The notes under the pieces are model-generated. The model was given only the letters and a program-made list of their open reading frames with translations. It was not told where the DNA came from and ran no database searches. This document shows positions 21,679-31,252 of a stretch of DNA of 64,000 bases, one piece after another. Positions within the stretch are counted from its first letter, which is position 1, and each line of letters starts with the position of its first letter. This stretch comes from Synechococcus sp. CC9902 (GTDB lineage Bacteria > Cyanobacteriota > Cyanobacteriia > PCC-6307 > Cyanobiaceae). The stretch spans positions 1,674,001 through 1,738,000 of the forward strand of contig NC_007513.1 in NCBI RefSeq assembly GCF_000012505.1, written 5' to 3'. The position numbers were made by a program, and so were the translations under genes.

Positions 21679-24377
21679 TAGCTATTTCCCGGCTTAATCA
21701 CCCGCACGGCACTCGCCCGAAGCCGACCCGTTTTTGTTGTGGCTGGGGCCTTTTTCGCTGCAGGTTTCTTGGCTGCAGGCTTCTTCGCCGCCGGTTTCTT
21801 CGCCGTTGATTTACGGCTGGCCTTCTTGGCTGAGGCCTTCGCTGCCAACAATTCGACGGCTTCTTCAAGGGTGACGTCTTCAGCGCCCTTGCCTTCCGGC
21901 AGCGACGCATTCACCTTGCCCTGCTTGACATACAAGCCGTAGGGACCGTCATAGACCTGGATGGTCTCCTCACTTCCCTCTGGCTTGCCCAAGTCTTTCA
22001 GGGCCGTCCTTCCGCCGCGGCCACGTTTGGGCATCGCCAAGAGCTCCAAAGCCCTGGAAAGCCCAACCATCAGCACGTCGTCTTCCCCCTTTAAGGAGCG
22101 GTAATCCTTCTCGCTTTTGCCCTTATCCCAAACGACGTAGGGGCCAAAACGACCGAGGCCAGCCTGGATACGACCACCATCGGGATGCTCTCCCAAAAGC
22201 CGCGGTAACCGCAACAGACCCAAAGCGTCGTCGAGCTTGAGATCTTCAGGCTTGACGCCTTTTGGCAGCGAGGCGCGCTTGGGCTTGGGATTTTCATCAC
22301 TGACCTGCCCACGCTGGACGTAGGGGCCGTATTGGCCGAAGAGCAGGTAAACCAAGTCGCCCGTTTCCGGATCTTCCCCTAAGGCCTCAGGTCCATCCGC
22401 TTTCTGTTTGAGGATTAATTCAGCTTGATCTTGATCCAGATCCGCTGGGGTGATTTCGCGGGGAAGTGTTGCCTTGATCAACTCCTCCTCACCGTCGTCA
22501 CTCACCCGCTTCGATTCGAGGTAAGCGCCAAACCGACCAATGCGAACAACGCAGGTCAGTCCCTCCAGATCAATCGTTCGGGAGGCGCCTGGATCAATGT
22601 CCCCCTCCCGCTGTTGCACTTGGGTTTCAAGGCCTTCTTCGCCCTTGTAGAAGCCTTCGAGATAAGGGAGCCACTGCACCTTGCCGTGGGAGATCTCATC
22701 GAGGGTGTTCTCCATCCGAGCCGTGAAGCTGGTGTCCACCAGGTCGGGGAAATGCTCCTCCAACAGGGCTGTTACAGCAAAAGCGGTAAAGCTCGGGGTC
22801 AAGGCATTGCCTTGAATCGTTGCGTAGCCACGATCAACGATGGTGCCAATGATCGAGGCATAGGTGGATGGTCGTCCAATGCCTTCTTTTTCCAACATTT
22901 TCACCAACGACGCCTCGCTAAATCGAGCGGGCGGCTGGGTTTGATGTCCCAAGGCATCCACATCTTTTGGCTGAGGCTTATCCCCGATCGCGAGGGACGG
23001 CAGCAACACCTCTTGCCCTTCTAAAGCGGCGTCGGGATCATCACTTCCCTCGACATAAGCCCGGAAAAACCCAGGAAAATCGATGCGCTTGCCATTGGCT
23101 CGGAAACTCGCGTCAGCTGAGCTCAAATCCACTGAGAGCATCGTGAGCCTCGCCTCAGCCATCTGACTGGCGACGGTTCGCTTCCAAATCAACTCATACA
23201 ACGCCAGATCACGACCATCGAGACCGGTGTCTCCAGGGGTACGAAAGCTTTCTCCCGCAGGACGAATCGCCTCATGTGCTTCTTGGGCATTGCGTGCCTT
23301 CGTGCTGAATTGACGTGGTCCGGGGCTCAAATAATCCTTGCCATAAAGGCTTTGGACGCAGCTCCTTGATGCACTAATGGCCTGGTCGGAGAGATGAACG
23401 GAATCCGTCCGCATGTAGGTGATGAAGCCGCGCTCATACAGGCCTTGAGCGCAACGCATGGTTTCCCGAGCCGAGAGGCGCAACTTGCGGTTGGACTCCT
23501 GCTGAAGCGTGCTGGTCGTGAAAGGAGGAACCGGCTTGCGCACGGTCGGCTTTTCTTCCACCGCATCCACCGTCCAAGGACTCTGCTGAACTTTGTCGGC
23601 CAAAGCCCTGGCCTCACTTTCCTGAAGCAATTGCACATTGGCTCCAGATTTCAAGCCGCCGGTGCTCTCGTCAAAGTCACTACCGCTGGCAATCCGCCGT
23701 CCAGCAACGTGGGTGAGCTTCGCTTCAAATCCCCGACCACCCTGCTCCAACTTGGCTTTTAGATCCCAATAGCTGCCACTGCAGAAAGCCCGTCGAGCCC
23801 GTTCACGCTGCACGAGAAGACGCACCGAAACGGATTGAACCCGTCCGGCAGAGAGGCCCCAGGCCACTTTTTTCCAAAGCAGCGGTGACAGCGTGTAACC
23901 GACGAGGCGGTCGAGAATCCGACGGGTTTCCTGAGCGTGCACCAGCTCCATGTCGAGGTCCCTGGTCTGATCCAGCGCCTTGCCAATGGCCTCTTTGGTG
24001 ATCTCGTGAAACACCATGCGCTTCACGGGCACCTTGGGGGCCAAAAGCTGAAGCAGGTGCCAGCTGATGCTTTCTCCCTCCCGGTCTTCATCCGTGGCCA
24101 GGAGCAACTGATCGGCGCCTTTCAGAGCATCTTTTAATTCTCGGACAATTTTCTTTTTGTCCTTCGGAACCACGTACAGCGGCTCAAATTCAGCCTCGGT
24201 GTTCACCCCGAGGTTGGCCCATTTTTGGCCCTTTGCTGCAGCAGGAATTTCGCTGGCGTTGTTAGGCAAATCCCGGACATGGCCCATGGATGCCTCGACC
24301 TTGAATCCCTTTGGAAGGAAGCCGCGAATGGTGCGGGCCTTCGTAGGGCTTTCAACGATGACGAGGGTGTGCGCCAC
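21678..24377 (-). CDS. topA: DNA topoisomerase I
   Basis: 899-aa type IA topoisomerase relaxing negative supercoils. TOPRIM domain from residue 3 ([13 protein letters not shown]) with the acidic motif ATDEDREGE near 95; active-site Tyr in [10 protein letters not shown] near 320; [10 protein letters not shown] near 490. After about residue 600, repeated Toprim-associated C-terminal modules follow ([45 protein letters not shown]). The end is a Lys/Ala-rich tail (about 845-885). First gene of a five-gene overlapping operon; divergent from ndhB. Confidence 0.96.
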   Translation of the reverse strand: MAHTLVIVESPTKARTIRGFLPKGFKVEASMGHVRDLPNNASEIPAAAKGQKWANLGVNTEAEFEPLYVVPKDKKKIVRELKDALKGADQLLLATDEDREGESISWHLLQLLAPKVPVKRMVFHEITKEAIGKALDQTRDLDMELVHAQETRRILDRLVGYTLSPLLWKKVAWGLSAGRVQSVSVRLLVQRERARRAFCSGSYWDLKAKLEQGGRGFEAKLTHVAGRRIASGSDFDESTGGLKSGANVQLLQESEARALADKVQQSPWTVDAVEEKPTVRKPVPPFTTSTLQQESNRKLRLSARETMRCAQGLYERGFITYMRTDSVHLSDQAISASRSCVQSLYGKDYLSPGPRQFSTKARNAQEAHEAIRPAGESFRTPGDTGLDGRDLALYELIWKRTVASQMAEARLTMLSVDLSSADASFRANGKRIDFPGFFRAYVEGSDDPDAALEGQEVLLPSLAIGDKPQPKDVDALGHQTQPPARFSEASLVKMLEKEGIGRPSTYASIIGTIVDRGYATIQGNALTPSFTAFAVTALLEEHFPDLVDTSFTARMENTLDEISHGKVQWLPYLEGFYKGEEGLETQVQQREGDIDPGASRTIDLEGLTCVVRIGRFGAYLESKRVSDDGEEELIKATLPREITPADLDQDQAELILKQKADGPEALGEDPETGDLVYLLFGQYGPYVQRGQVSDENPKPKRASLPKGVKPEDLKLDDALGLLRLPRLLGEHPDGGRIQAGLGRFGPYVVWDKGKSEKDYRSLKGEDDVLMVGLSRALELLAMPKRGRGGRTALKDLGKPEGSEETIQVYDGPYGLYVKQGKVNASLPEGKGAEDVTLEEAVELLAAKASAKKASRKSTAKKPAAKKPAAKKPAAKKAPATTKTGRLRASAVRVIKPGNS
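21735..21820 (-). repeat. 15-bp repeats encoding the Lys/Ala-rich TopA tail
   Basis: Several near-identical 15-base units encode successive KKPAA blocks. The encoded basic, histone H1-like tail probably increases non-specific DNA binding. Unit number is likely to vary between strains. Confidence 0.7.
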
Positions 24378-24491
24378 AGGCGGCCAATAAACCGATCACC
24401 TTCTTTATCGCACCGCGGAACGTTCTGCACATCCAATCGGGCTGGATGGGCGCCGCTACAGTCGACCCAGCGCAACGAAATTCAGGCCGTC

Positions 24492-26063
24492 ATGCCCGAG
24501 ATGGGTGCTCTTCTCCTCGCCACCCAGGCCATGGCCGCCCCTGGTGAGTTGCTGAATCTTTCCTTGAACGCCTCGGCAGTCCTGCCGGAAGGGGCCGTTC
24601 TGCTGGCGATGATCGCCACGCTGTTGGTGGATCTCGCCGGCGAAAAGGTAGCTGCACGCTGGGTTCCGCCGATTTGCTACATCGGGCTAGGCAGCGCTCT
24701 CGTCCTACTGGCACTCCAATGGAATGCCCCCCTGGAACCTTCTTTCCTCGGGGCGTTTTTAGCGGACAACCTCGCCGTTGCTTTCCGCGCAGTCATTGCC
24801 ACATCAACGCTGCTGTCACTACTGATCAGTTGGCGATATGCCGAAAAGAGCGGAACGCCTGTCGGCGAATACGCCGCGATTCTTTTAGCCGCGACTCTCG
24901 GGGCGATGCTCCTTTGCGGGGCAACGGATCTGGTCAGCATCTTTATCTCGCTGGAGACCCTCTCTGTCGCGAGTTACCTGCTGTCGGGATACATGAAACG
25001 CGATGCCCGCAGCTCTGAAGCGGCGCTCAAATATCTCTTGGTGGGCTCAGCAGCAGCAGCAGTATTTCTTTACGGAGCCTCGCTGCTGTACGGCCTCAGC
25101 GGCAGCACCAGCCTCGAAGTGATTGGCGTCGCCTTACAAACCAGCACCACGCCGATAGCGGCTTTGTCTTTGGTTTTTGTGCTGGCGACCGTGGCCTTCA
25201 AAATCGCAGCCGTCCCGTTTCACCAATGGACTCCCGACGTCTACGAAGGGTCACCCACTCCAGTGGTGGCCTTTCTATCGGTGGGCTCGAAAGCCGCAGG
25301 ATTCGCACTGGCCTTGCGCATTTTGGTGGGCTGTTTTGGAGCCTTCGACGACCAGTGGAAGTTGCTGTTCACGGTCCTCGCCGTGCTGAGCATGACTTTG
25401 GGCAACGTCGTCGCGCTTGCACAGACGTCGATGAAGCGAATGCTGGCTTACAGCTCGATTGGCCAAGCCGGGTTCGTCATGATCGGAATGGTGTGCGGAA
25501 CCGAAGATGGTTTCGCTGCCATGGTTTTGTATATGGCCGCTTATTTATTCATGAACCTTGGTGCATTTGCATGCATCATCCTGTTCTCGATTCGTACTGG
25601 TAGCGATCGAATTTCTGATTATGCAGGCCTCTATCAAAAAGATCCTCTCATTACACTTGGCCTGAGTCTTTGCTTGCTATCACTGGGAGGAATCCCTCCG
25701 ATGCTGGGATTCTTTGGAAAAATCTATCTCTTCTTTGCCGGCTGGGCTAATCACGAATACTTGCTCGTAGTTGTCGGGTTGATTACATCAGTTATCTCCA
25801 TTTACTACTACATCTCTGTGATCAAGATGATGGTTGTGAAGGAGCCCCATGAAGCATCTGATGTTGTCAAAAACTATCCAGATGTCGATTGGTCCCTCAT
25901 GGGAATGCAGCCTCTCCGCGTTGCTCTGATCGGTTGTGTTGGCGTTACCGCCATTGGTGGAATCCTCTCCAATCCACTTTTTCAATGGGCAAACGAAGCT
26001 GTCGCTGAAACACCGTTGCTCCAACAAGCCATCGCCCTAGTCGGAGAGAGAGGTCTTGGTTGA
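24492..26063 (+). CDS. ndhB: NAD(P)H-quinone oxidoreductase subunit 2
   Basis: 523-aa proton-pumping subunit of the cyanobacterial NDH-1 complex (respiration, cyclic electron flow, CO2 uptake), in the thylakoid. About 14 hydrophobic helices. Signature segments: [22 protein letters not shown] near 145, [25 protein letters not shown] near 240 (with the Lys and His of the proton path) and [16 protein letters not shown] near 315. ATG 24492 gives the N-terminus [19 protein letters not shown]. The codon frame is open upstream but runs antisense to topA. Confidence 0.96.
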   Translation: MPEMGALLLATQAMAAPGELLNLSLNASAVLPEGAVLLAMIATLLVDLAGEKVAARWVPPICYIGLGSALVLLALQWNAPLEPSFLGAFLADNLAVAFRAVIATSTLLSLLISWRYAEKSGTPVGEYAAILLAATLGAMLLCGATDLVSIFISLETLSVASYLLSGYMKRDARSSEAALKYLLVGSAAAAVFLYGASLLYGLSGSTSLEVIGVALQTSTTPIAALSLVFVLATVAFKIAAVPFHQWTPDVYEGSPTPVVAFLSVGSKAAGFALALRILVGCFGAFDDQWKLLFTVLAVLSMTLGNVVALAQTSMKRMLAYSSIGQAGFVMIGMVCGTEDGFAAMVLYMAAYLFMNLGAFACIILFSIRTGSDRISDYAGLYQKDPLITLGLSLCLLSLGGIPPMLGFFGKIYLFFAGWANHEYLLVVVGLITSVISIYYYISVIKMMVVKEPHEASDVVKNYPDVDWSLMGMQPLRVALIGCVGVTAIGGILSNPLFQWANEAVAETPLLQQAIALVGERGLG

Positions 26064-26802
26064 GGCTGATCCCAAACCGATTGCTGAACTAAGCGGTGTC
26101 AGCAAAATTTATGGATCTGGCGACTTAGCCGTTAAAGCGCTTGATCAGCTCGACCTTGTTATTCGAGAAGGTGACTACCTGGCCGTAATGGGTGCCAGTG
26201 GATCCGGAAAGAGCACGGCGATGAATATTCTCGGCTGCCTCGACCGACCCACTCAAGGGAGTTATCGCCTTAATGACATGGCGATTGATCAACTGGATGA
26301 CGATGCTTTAGCTGAAGTTCGAAACCGGTCATTGGGTTTTGTTTTTCAGCAGTTCCATCTCCTTCCCAATGCAACGGCCATGGACAACGTGATGTTGCCG
26401 ATGATCTACGCCGGAATCGAACCGGAAGAGCGACGGGCAAGGGCACGATCCGCACTCGAGAGGGTTGGACTAGGGCAACGCTTAGACAACCGGCCAAACC
26501 AACTTTCGGGAGGCCAGCAGCAACGGGTAGCTATCGCACGGGCGATTATTAATCAGCCAAGCTTGCTCTTGGCCGATGAGCCAACGGGCGCCCTTGATTC
26601 CCAAACCACAAGAGAAGTTCTGGAATTATTCGACGAGCTGCATCAACAGGGAATCACCCTTGTACTCGTCACCCACGAAGACGACGTAGCTGCCCGAGCA
26701 CGACAAATCGCTCGCTTTCAGGATGGTCGCATCCTTGAAATCAACCAATCCGATGGAGGTTTAGATCACTCCGAGGTCGATCAATCCGCGGGGGCAATCT
26801 GA
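26056..26802 (+). CDS. ABC transporter ATP-binding protein (MacB/DevA/LolD-type)
   Basis: 248-aa ATPase of the MacB/LolD class: Walker [10 protein letters not shown] near 45, [19 protein letters not shown] near 97, signature [14 protein letters not shown] near 150, Walker [14 protein letters not shown] near 170. No permease or membrane-fusion partner adjoins it. The only available start is TTG at 26056, overlapping the ndhB end by 8 bases, so initiation probably depends on coupling to ndhB. In cyanobacteria DevA-type ATPases serve MacB-like exporters; the partner is unknown. Confidence 0.85.
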   Translation: MVEADPKPIAELSGVSKIYGSGDLAVKALDQLDLVIREGDYLAVMGASGSGKSTAMNILGCLDRPTQGSYRLNDMAIDQLDDDALAEVRNRSLGFVFQQFHLLPNATAMDNVMLPMIYAGIEPEERRARARSALERVGLGQRLDNRPNQLSGGQQQRVAIARAIINQPSLLLADEPTGALDSQTTREVLELFDELHQQGITLVLVTHEDDVAARARQIARFQDGRILEINQSDGGLDHSEVDQSAGAI

Positions 26803-26822
26803 ACAGCAAACAAGCTCGATAG

Positions 26823-27221
26823 ATGGATGAAGCCATGCAGAAATCGAATGGTGTACTTGCCGTAGCGATCGTTGAAGACGATCCCCGTATTCAACAACTG
26901 TTGCTTGCCGAAATCCAAGACGAAGGACACAACGGGGTGATCTTCAACTCAGCCGAAGAATTTCTAGAGAACTCCAGTGCTCAATCGTTTGATCTTGTTT
27001 TGCTTGATTTGATGCTCCCTGGCATCGATGGACTGGCTTGCTTAACAAGAATTCAAGACAAAGCCGTTCATGCATCACCGCCTCGCGTGGTGATCATGAC
27101 AGCTCTCAATGACGCGACAAAAAAGCAGGAAGCTCTAATGAACGGCGCCGAAGATTACGTCATCAAACCTGATCTTTTTGAGCGTTTACCGGAACTTCTC
27201 CATCCCGCGCAGCGGGGCTAA
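26823..27221 (+). CDS. Stand-alone response-regulator receiver protein (CheY-like)
   Basis: 132 aa, one receiver domain with no output domain: acidic pair EDD near 18, phospho-acceptor Asp in VLLDLMLPGIDG near 61, Thr/Ser in VVIMTALND and Lys in DYVIKP near 115. The start ATG is 20 bases after the ABC ATPase. Its last 59 bases run antisense to the 3' end of the histidine kinase gene, so the two mRNAs could pair. It may be a second output or phosphate sink for that kinase (inference). Confidence 0.87.
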   Translation: MDEAMQKSNGVLAVAIVEDDPRIQQLLLAEIQDEGHNGVIFNSAEEFLENSSAQSFDLVLLDLMLPGIDGLACLTRIQDKAVHASPPRVVIMTALNDATKKQEALMNGAEDYVIKPDLFERLPELLHPAQRG

Positions 27222-28341
27222 TGGGCAACGTCAGCAACGCTGTGGTGAGGGAGCCATCCATCACAGCGCTTTGCTCAAGGATCAACGTGCCCTCCCAAGC
27301 CATCACGAGTTCACGGGCTAACGCCAATCCAAGACCAGCTCCCTCAACCTGACGGCCATCGCGGCGAAGCCTTCCCCGAATAAACGGATTCAGCCAACTC
27401 TTCAGGATCGATTCCGAGACGGGAACACCGGCTCCATGGTTTGTGATCGAAATCTGAACACAGCTCTGTTGGTCCAATCGGCGCAACTGAAGCTGAATTG
27501 GATTGGTCCCATCTCCATAACGCAGGGCGTTGTCCAACAAAAGATCCAAAACCAGCAGCAGAGCATTGGGATCCAAACCCACCATGCATGGAGTGATCTC
27601 CAATTGCTCCAACCCATCGAGACCGATGGCAGGCTCCTCCAACGCCTCAGTCCAACGCTTTATGAGCGAGAGCAGATCATGCTCGCCAAATGCAAGCAGT
27701 GCTGGATCCACTTTGAGGCGAGTTAACAGCGAAAGATGCTCGATCAAACGACGAATGCGATCCACCTCCTCACCCGCCATCGCCAAGCGAGATCGTGCCG
27801 CTGAAGGCAGACCCTTGAATCGTGACAACCGCTGCAGATTGCCATTCACTATCGCGAGCGGCGTTCGTAGTTCATGGGTGAGATCAGTCATAAATCTCTG
27901 CTGCTGAATCAACGCCTGCTCATCAGGACTGAGATCACGAAACGTGAGCAGTAAAAATTGGGCCTGAATTAATTCGACCGGTCGCCAGCGCAGCAAAAGC
28001 GAAGCAGATTGTTTACCGCCGTTGAGCGCAATACGGCATCGACCTTCCCCAGACGCGTTCGGTAGGGGATGGCGACGATCCAGCAAGACCGCCATGGCTT
28101 TGGCATCAACTTGCTCAGGTTTCAGGGCCATGAGGTCGTCCAGCTTGCGATTGGCAAGCTGGATCGGGACGCCACCAAGCAGCAACTCAGCCGCGGCCTG
28201 ATTGGCCCAGTGAACCTGACGTTCTGCGTCGACGATCAACATGGCTTCTGTTGCAGCATCGAACGCCACTTGAAGCATTCCAAGGGACTGACGAAGCTGC
28301 TGGATTAATGCGTTGTCGCTTGAATTTGCGGACTGACTCAC
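27163..28341 (-). CDS. PAS-containing sensor histidine kinase
   Basis: 392 aa, no clear transmembrane helix. Residues about 25-135 form a PAS domain (AATEAMLIVDAERQVHWANQAAAELL). The HisKA box has the phospho-acceptor His in LTHELRTPLAIV near 178. The HATPase_c domain shows LLLDNALRYGDG (N box) and GAGLGLALARELV (G box). GTG 28341 was chosen because it follows the upstream PAS gene's stop by 13 bases; the longer frame would overlap that gene. Together with the divergent OmpR-type regulator it makes a complete two-component pair. It resembles PhoR/SphS-type kinases, but the signal is unknown. Confidence 0.85.
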   Translation of the reverse strand: MSQSANSSDNALIQQLRQSLGMLQVAFDAATEAMLIVDAERQVHWANQAAAELLLGGVPIQLANRKLDDLMALKPEQVDAKAMAVLLDRRHPLPNASGEGRCRIALNGGKQSASLLLRWRPVELIQAQFLLLTFRDLSPDEQALIQQQRFMTDLTHELRTPLAIVNGNLQRLSRFKGLPSAARSRLAMAGEEVDRIRRLIEHLSLLTRLKVDPALLAFGEHDLLSLIKRWTEALEEPAIGLDGLEQLEITPCMVGLDPNALLLVLDLLLDNALRYGDGTNPIQLQLRRLDQQSCVQISITNHGAGVPVSESILKSWLNPFIRGRLRRDGRQVEGAGLGLALARELVMAWEGTLILEQSAVMDGSLTTALLTLPISPAARDGEVPVNAQKDQV

Positions 28342-28354
28342 ATCGGCGGCCTGA

Positions 28355-28744
28355 TCAAGTTGTGAAAGTGAGTGGACGCAATGTGGCCGCGAATGACCAA
28401 CTCCCATCCTCTTTTTTTTCAGCCACGATGAAATGTTCGCTGTCGATGGCTCGACCATCACTGCAATACGTCGCCAGTTTTAAAGGGTGATTTAAGACCT
28501 TAGAAACTTCCGTCAGCTGGAACCGAGCAAATCCTGCGTGATGAGAATCTCGAAAACTCGGAGGAAGGATAAGTCCCAAAGACTCACCAATCAGCTCGTC
28601 ATCCCTCCAGCCATAGACCTCGTGGAAGCGATGATTGATTTCTTGAACAATTCCGGCGGAGTCGGCCCGAACAAAAGGCAAATTCTCTTGCTCTCGTAAA
28701 ACTTGAATCCGCTCTTCCGTCCAAACCTCTTGGCTCGACATCAC
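28355..28744 (-). CDS. Single-domain PAS sensor protein
   Basis: 129 aa, essentially one PAS fold: NLPFVRADSAGIVQEINHRFHEVYGWRDDELIGESLGLILPPSFR, ending in a PAC-like EKKEDGSWSFAATLRPL strand. There is no output domain. It is encoded directly upstream of the histidine kinase on the same strand and probably supplies an extra input to it. Only 85 bases separate its start from the divergent response regulator. Confidence 0.8.
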   Translation of the reverse strand: MMSSQEVWTEERIQVLREQENLPFVRADSAGIVQEINHRFHEVYGWRDDELIGESLGLILPPSFRDSHHAGFARFQLTEVSKVLNHPLKLATYCSDGRAIDSEHFIVAEKKEDGSWSFAATLRPLTFTT

Positions 28745-28829
28745 CCACTTGCAATGCCACTAAATCTAGGGGAAATGTCGACCCAGACCCCTTCTCGGGT
28801 CTAGTGTCAACTCTCATTCCTGGGTTCGG

Positions 28830-29564
28830 ATGTCGTTGGAAACAAAACCTCGACTCCGCGTCCTCGTTGTTGATGACGAGCAGAAGCTGACGGACTTGCT
28901 TCGCCTTGAGCTCGACGTTGAGGGCTATGACGTCCAAGTTGCTGGCGACGGGGCCAGTGGTCTAATCCAAAGCCAGACCAATCCAACTCCAGACCTGATC
29001 ATCCTCGACTGGAATCTTCCGGACTTCAGTGGAATCGATATTTGTCAACGCATCCGTGCCCACGGTGTGACCACACCCATCTTGATGCTCACCGGACATG
29101 ACGAGGTTACTGATCGCGTAAAGGCGCTCGATGCAGGGGTTGATGATTACCTGATCAAGCCATTTTCTATTGATGAATTGATGGCACGTTTACGCGCCAT
29201 GCATCGAAGAATGGCAACCTTCGCAAGCCCATCTAATGATGGATCGGTACAAACAGAACTTCTTCAAGTAGCCGATTTGAGTATGAACACACGCACCCGC
29301 GACGTGCGACGTGGGGATAAATCTATCCATCTATCTGTCAAAGAGTACGACCTTTTGAACTTTATAATGCGTCGTTCGGGTCGGGTTCTCGAGCGCCAAG
29401 AAATCATGCGCGGCGTTTGGGGGGAAAACTTTTTTGGAGACGACAATCTGCTTGATGTGTATATCCGCTACCTAAGACAAAAAATTGAAATCGACAGCAA
29501 TCTCACCTTAATTCACACGATCCGCGGTGTTGGATTTATTTTGCGAGCTCAAGAAGCCAACTAA
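28830..29564 (+). CDS. OmpR/PhoB-family response regulator
   Basis: 244 aa. Receiver domain: VVDDE near 15, phospho-Asp in IILDWNLPDFSG near 64, Lys in YLIKPF near 112. Winged-helix DNA-binding domain: LSVKEYDLLNFIMRRSGRVLERQEIMRGVWG and YIRYLRQKIE near the end. Divergent from the PAS-kinase pair, so it likely autoregulates the shared 85-base promoter region. It resembles RpaB- or PhoB-type regulators of cyanobacteria, but assignment to a named one is not possible from sequence alone. Confidence 0.9.
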   Translation: MSLETKPRLRVLVVDDEQKLTDLLRLELDVEGYDVQVAGDGASGLIQSQTNPTPDLIILDWNLPDFSGIDICQRIRAHGVTTPILMLTGHDEVTDRVKALDAGVDDYLIKPFSIDELMARLRAMHRRMATFASPSNDGSVQTELLQVADLSMNTRTRDVRRGDKSIHLSVKEYDLLNFIMRRSGRVLERQEIMRGVWGENFFGDDNLLDVYIRYLRQKIEIDSNLTLIHTIRGVGFILRAQEAN

Positions 29565-29567
29565 CGC

Positions 29568-30455
29568 CTAATCATGGCGCTTGAGGCTCTCCAGAAGTTG
29601 AGACATTAAAAGTGACACTGGATCCTCGCCAGGTGACATCAATCCCGCCAAATCAAAGTCTCCGGGATCCACGGCATACCAAGACTTTGCTGTCGGCAGG
29701 CGAAGTTCAAAGTGCAAATGCGGACCTGTGCTCAAACCGGTGCTCCCGACTCGTCCAATCACGTCGCCCTGTTGCACCGTTTGACCAGCCTTCACATAGA
29801 GCTCTGAGAGGTGGCCGTACAAGGTTCGACGCCTCGGCTCGCGATGATCCAACTCAATGGCAATGCCATAGCCACCGGCCAAACCACTGCTTAAGACGGT
29901 GCCGGAGAGTGCCGCCACCACTGGGGCACCCTCGGGGGCTGCAAAATCGCGACCGGCGTGCATTAACCAGCTCCCCAGTAAGGGATGAAGCCGCCAACCA
30001 AACCCACTGCTTGTGAACGCCTGTCCAATAATTGGAAATAGCAAGGCTCGATTGCCATTCCCTTGCACGGGCAAAGGCCTCGGCGTCACGGCAAAAACAG
30101 ACTCCAAACGGAAGCCTCCCCTTCCTCCGGCCAGCAATGCCGATACCGGAACCCGAACGGGTTGAGAGCGGGAGCGCTGGAACGTCACCCGCGGGGGCCC
30201 CGATCGTGTGACTACGCCCGACGCACACTCCTCTCGGGACAGCGCTCCATCACGACAAGCCTTCGATCGATAGTTGGATCGAATCGGAACACCCACACGA
30301 CCGGTTTCCAAGCCCAGCCTCTCCTGCGGTGTGATCACCCGTTGCCGCTCCAATCCCTCGAGAGACTGATCAAAACCCAAGGGTGGTTGCGGAAGCGGGG
30401 CAGGAACATTGAGCAACCAAATCAGCGAAAACCAGTGCAGCACTTGAACTGGCAT
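29568..30455 (-). CDS. M23-family peptidoglycan endopeptidase, secreted
   Basis: 295 aa. N-terminal hydrophobic signal (VLHWFSLIWLLNVPAPLP), a middle region of unclear fold, then the LytM/M23 zinc peptidase domain: HPLLGSWLMHAGRDFAAPEGAPV gives the first His and Asp, YGHLSEL and the terminal HLHFELR supply the remaining His ligands. It should cut peptide cross-links or act as an amidase activator in the cell wall. Start 30455 was chosen over longer frames because it places the signal peptide at the N-terminus and clears the birA stop by 34 bases. Confidence 0.85.
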   Translation of the reverse strand: MPVQVLHWFSLIWLLNVPAPLPQPPLGFDQSLEGLERQRVITPQERLGLETGRVGVPIRSNYRSKACRDGALSREECASGVVTRSGPPRVTFQRSRSQPVRVPVSALLAGGRGGFRLESVFAVTPRPLPVQGNGNRALLFPIIGQAFTSSGFGWRLHPLLGSWLMHAGRDFAAPEGAPVVAALSGTVLSSGLAGGYGIAIELDHREPRRRTLYGHLSELYVKAGQTVQQGDVIGRVGSTGLSTGPHLHFELRLPTAKSWYAVDPGDFDLAGLMSPGEDPVSLLMSQLLESLKRHD

Positions 30456-30489
30456 GGGCAACAGCCCCTGAAGTGTATGGAGCAGTGGC

Positions 30490-31218
30490 TCATGAAGACC
30501 AGCGACGCCACTCCTCGGTTCGGGTCCCATGGTGTAGCTGAAGCGCTCCATCGGAGGCCACTCCAGAAATCATCCAGATCCGACCATCTCTGGGATGCCG
30601 AATTTGCTTTGCCCAAAGCAGCCTTTTCAAGGCTGGCAGGCACCAGCTGCCATCACCTCCGATCCGATGGCAACGATCGAGGGCTAGGAGAACCTCGGCA
30701 GTCCAATGGGCTGGATCAAGGGAACCAACTCGTTCGAGCTGATCAAGAGCAATGCCTTCGACCGGCACTGGATTGCAGATATTGAGGCCAAAGCCAATAC
30801 GGAGCAGGCGCACCCTCGATCCACGCTGAACGACGCTGGGCAGTAACCCCGCCAACTTTCTGCCGTACAAAACAAGATCATTGGGCCATTTGATCCGGAC
30901 AGGGAGGCCATGGCGCTCCAAGCGTTCGGCGAAGGCCACAGCAACGGCTAACCCCAAGAGGCCAGCACGGCCTGATCCCTCCCCCTGCCAAGGAAGAGCG
31001 GCACTGAGCCAAACACCACCCCGCGGTGATGACCAGCGTCGTCCCCACTGACCCGTGCCCCAACGTTGGTGAGCCGCCACCACGGCACAGGGCTGATCGA
31101 ACTCAACCGGCCCTTTCAACCAACGATGCAGGAGCACTTCCGTGCTGCTGCACACCGGAACTGAACGCAGCAACCAGGGCTGAGCAGCAGCCCCAGCCAT
31201 ACGGCGGTAATTCCACAT
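30490..31218 (-). CDS. birA: Biotin--[acetyl-CoA carboxylase] ligase
   Basis: 242-aa biotin protein ligase without the N-terminal repressor HTH. It activates biotin with ATP and attaches it to the carboxylase carrier protein AccB. Catalytic segments visible: SSTEVLL, AAHQRWGTGQWGRRWSS (the biotinyl-AMP loop, a variant of the usual GRGRRG), RIKWPNDLVLYGRKLAG and IGFGLNI. ATG 31218 was chosen because it lies just after the aminotransferase stop, with a 34-base gap. Confidence 0.9.
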   Translation of the reverse strand: MWNYRRMAGAAAQPWLLRSVPVCSSTEVLLHRWLKGPVEFDQPCAVVAAHQRWGTGQWGRRWSSPRGGVWLSAALPWQGEGSGRAGLLGLAVAVAFAERLERHGLPVRIKWPNDLVLYGRKLAGLLPSVVQRGSRVRLLRIGFGLNICNPVPVEGIALDQLERVGSLDPAHWTAEVLLALDRCHRIGGDGSWCLPALKRLLWAKQIRHPRDGRIWMISGVASDGALQLHHGTRTEEWRRWSS

Positions 31219-31252
31219 CACTCGACCACCCCGGCGGCCTGGTCGACAGAGC

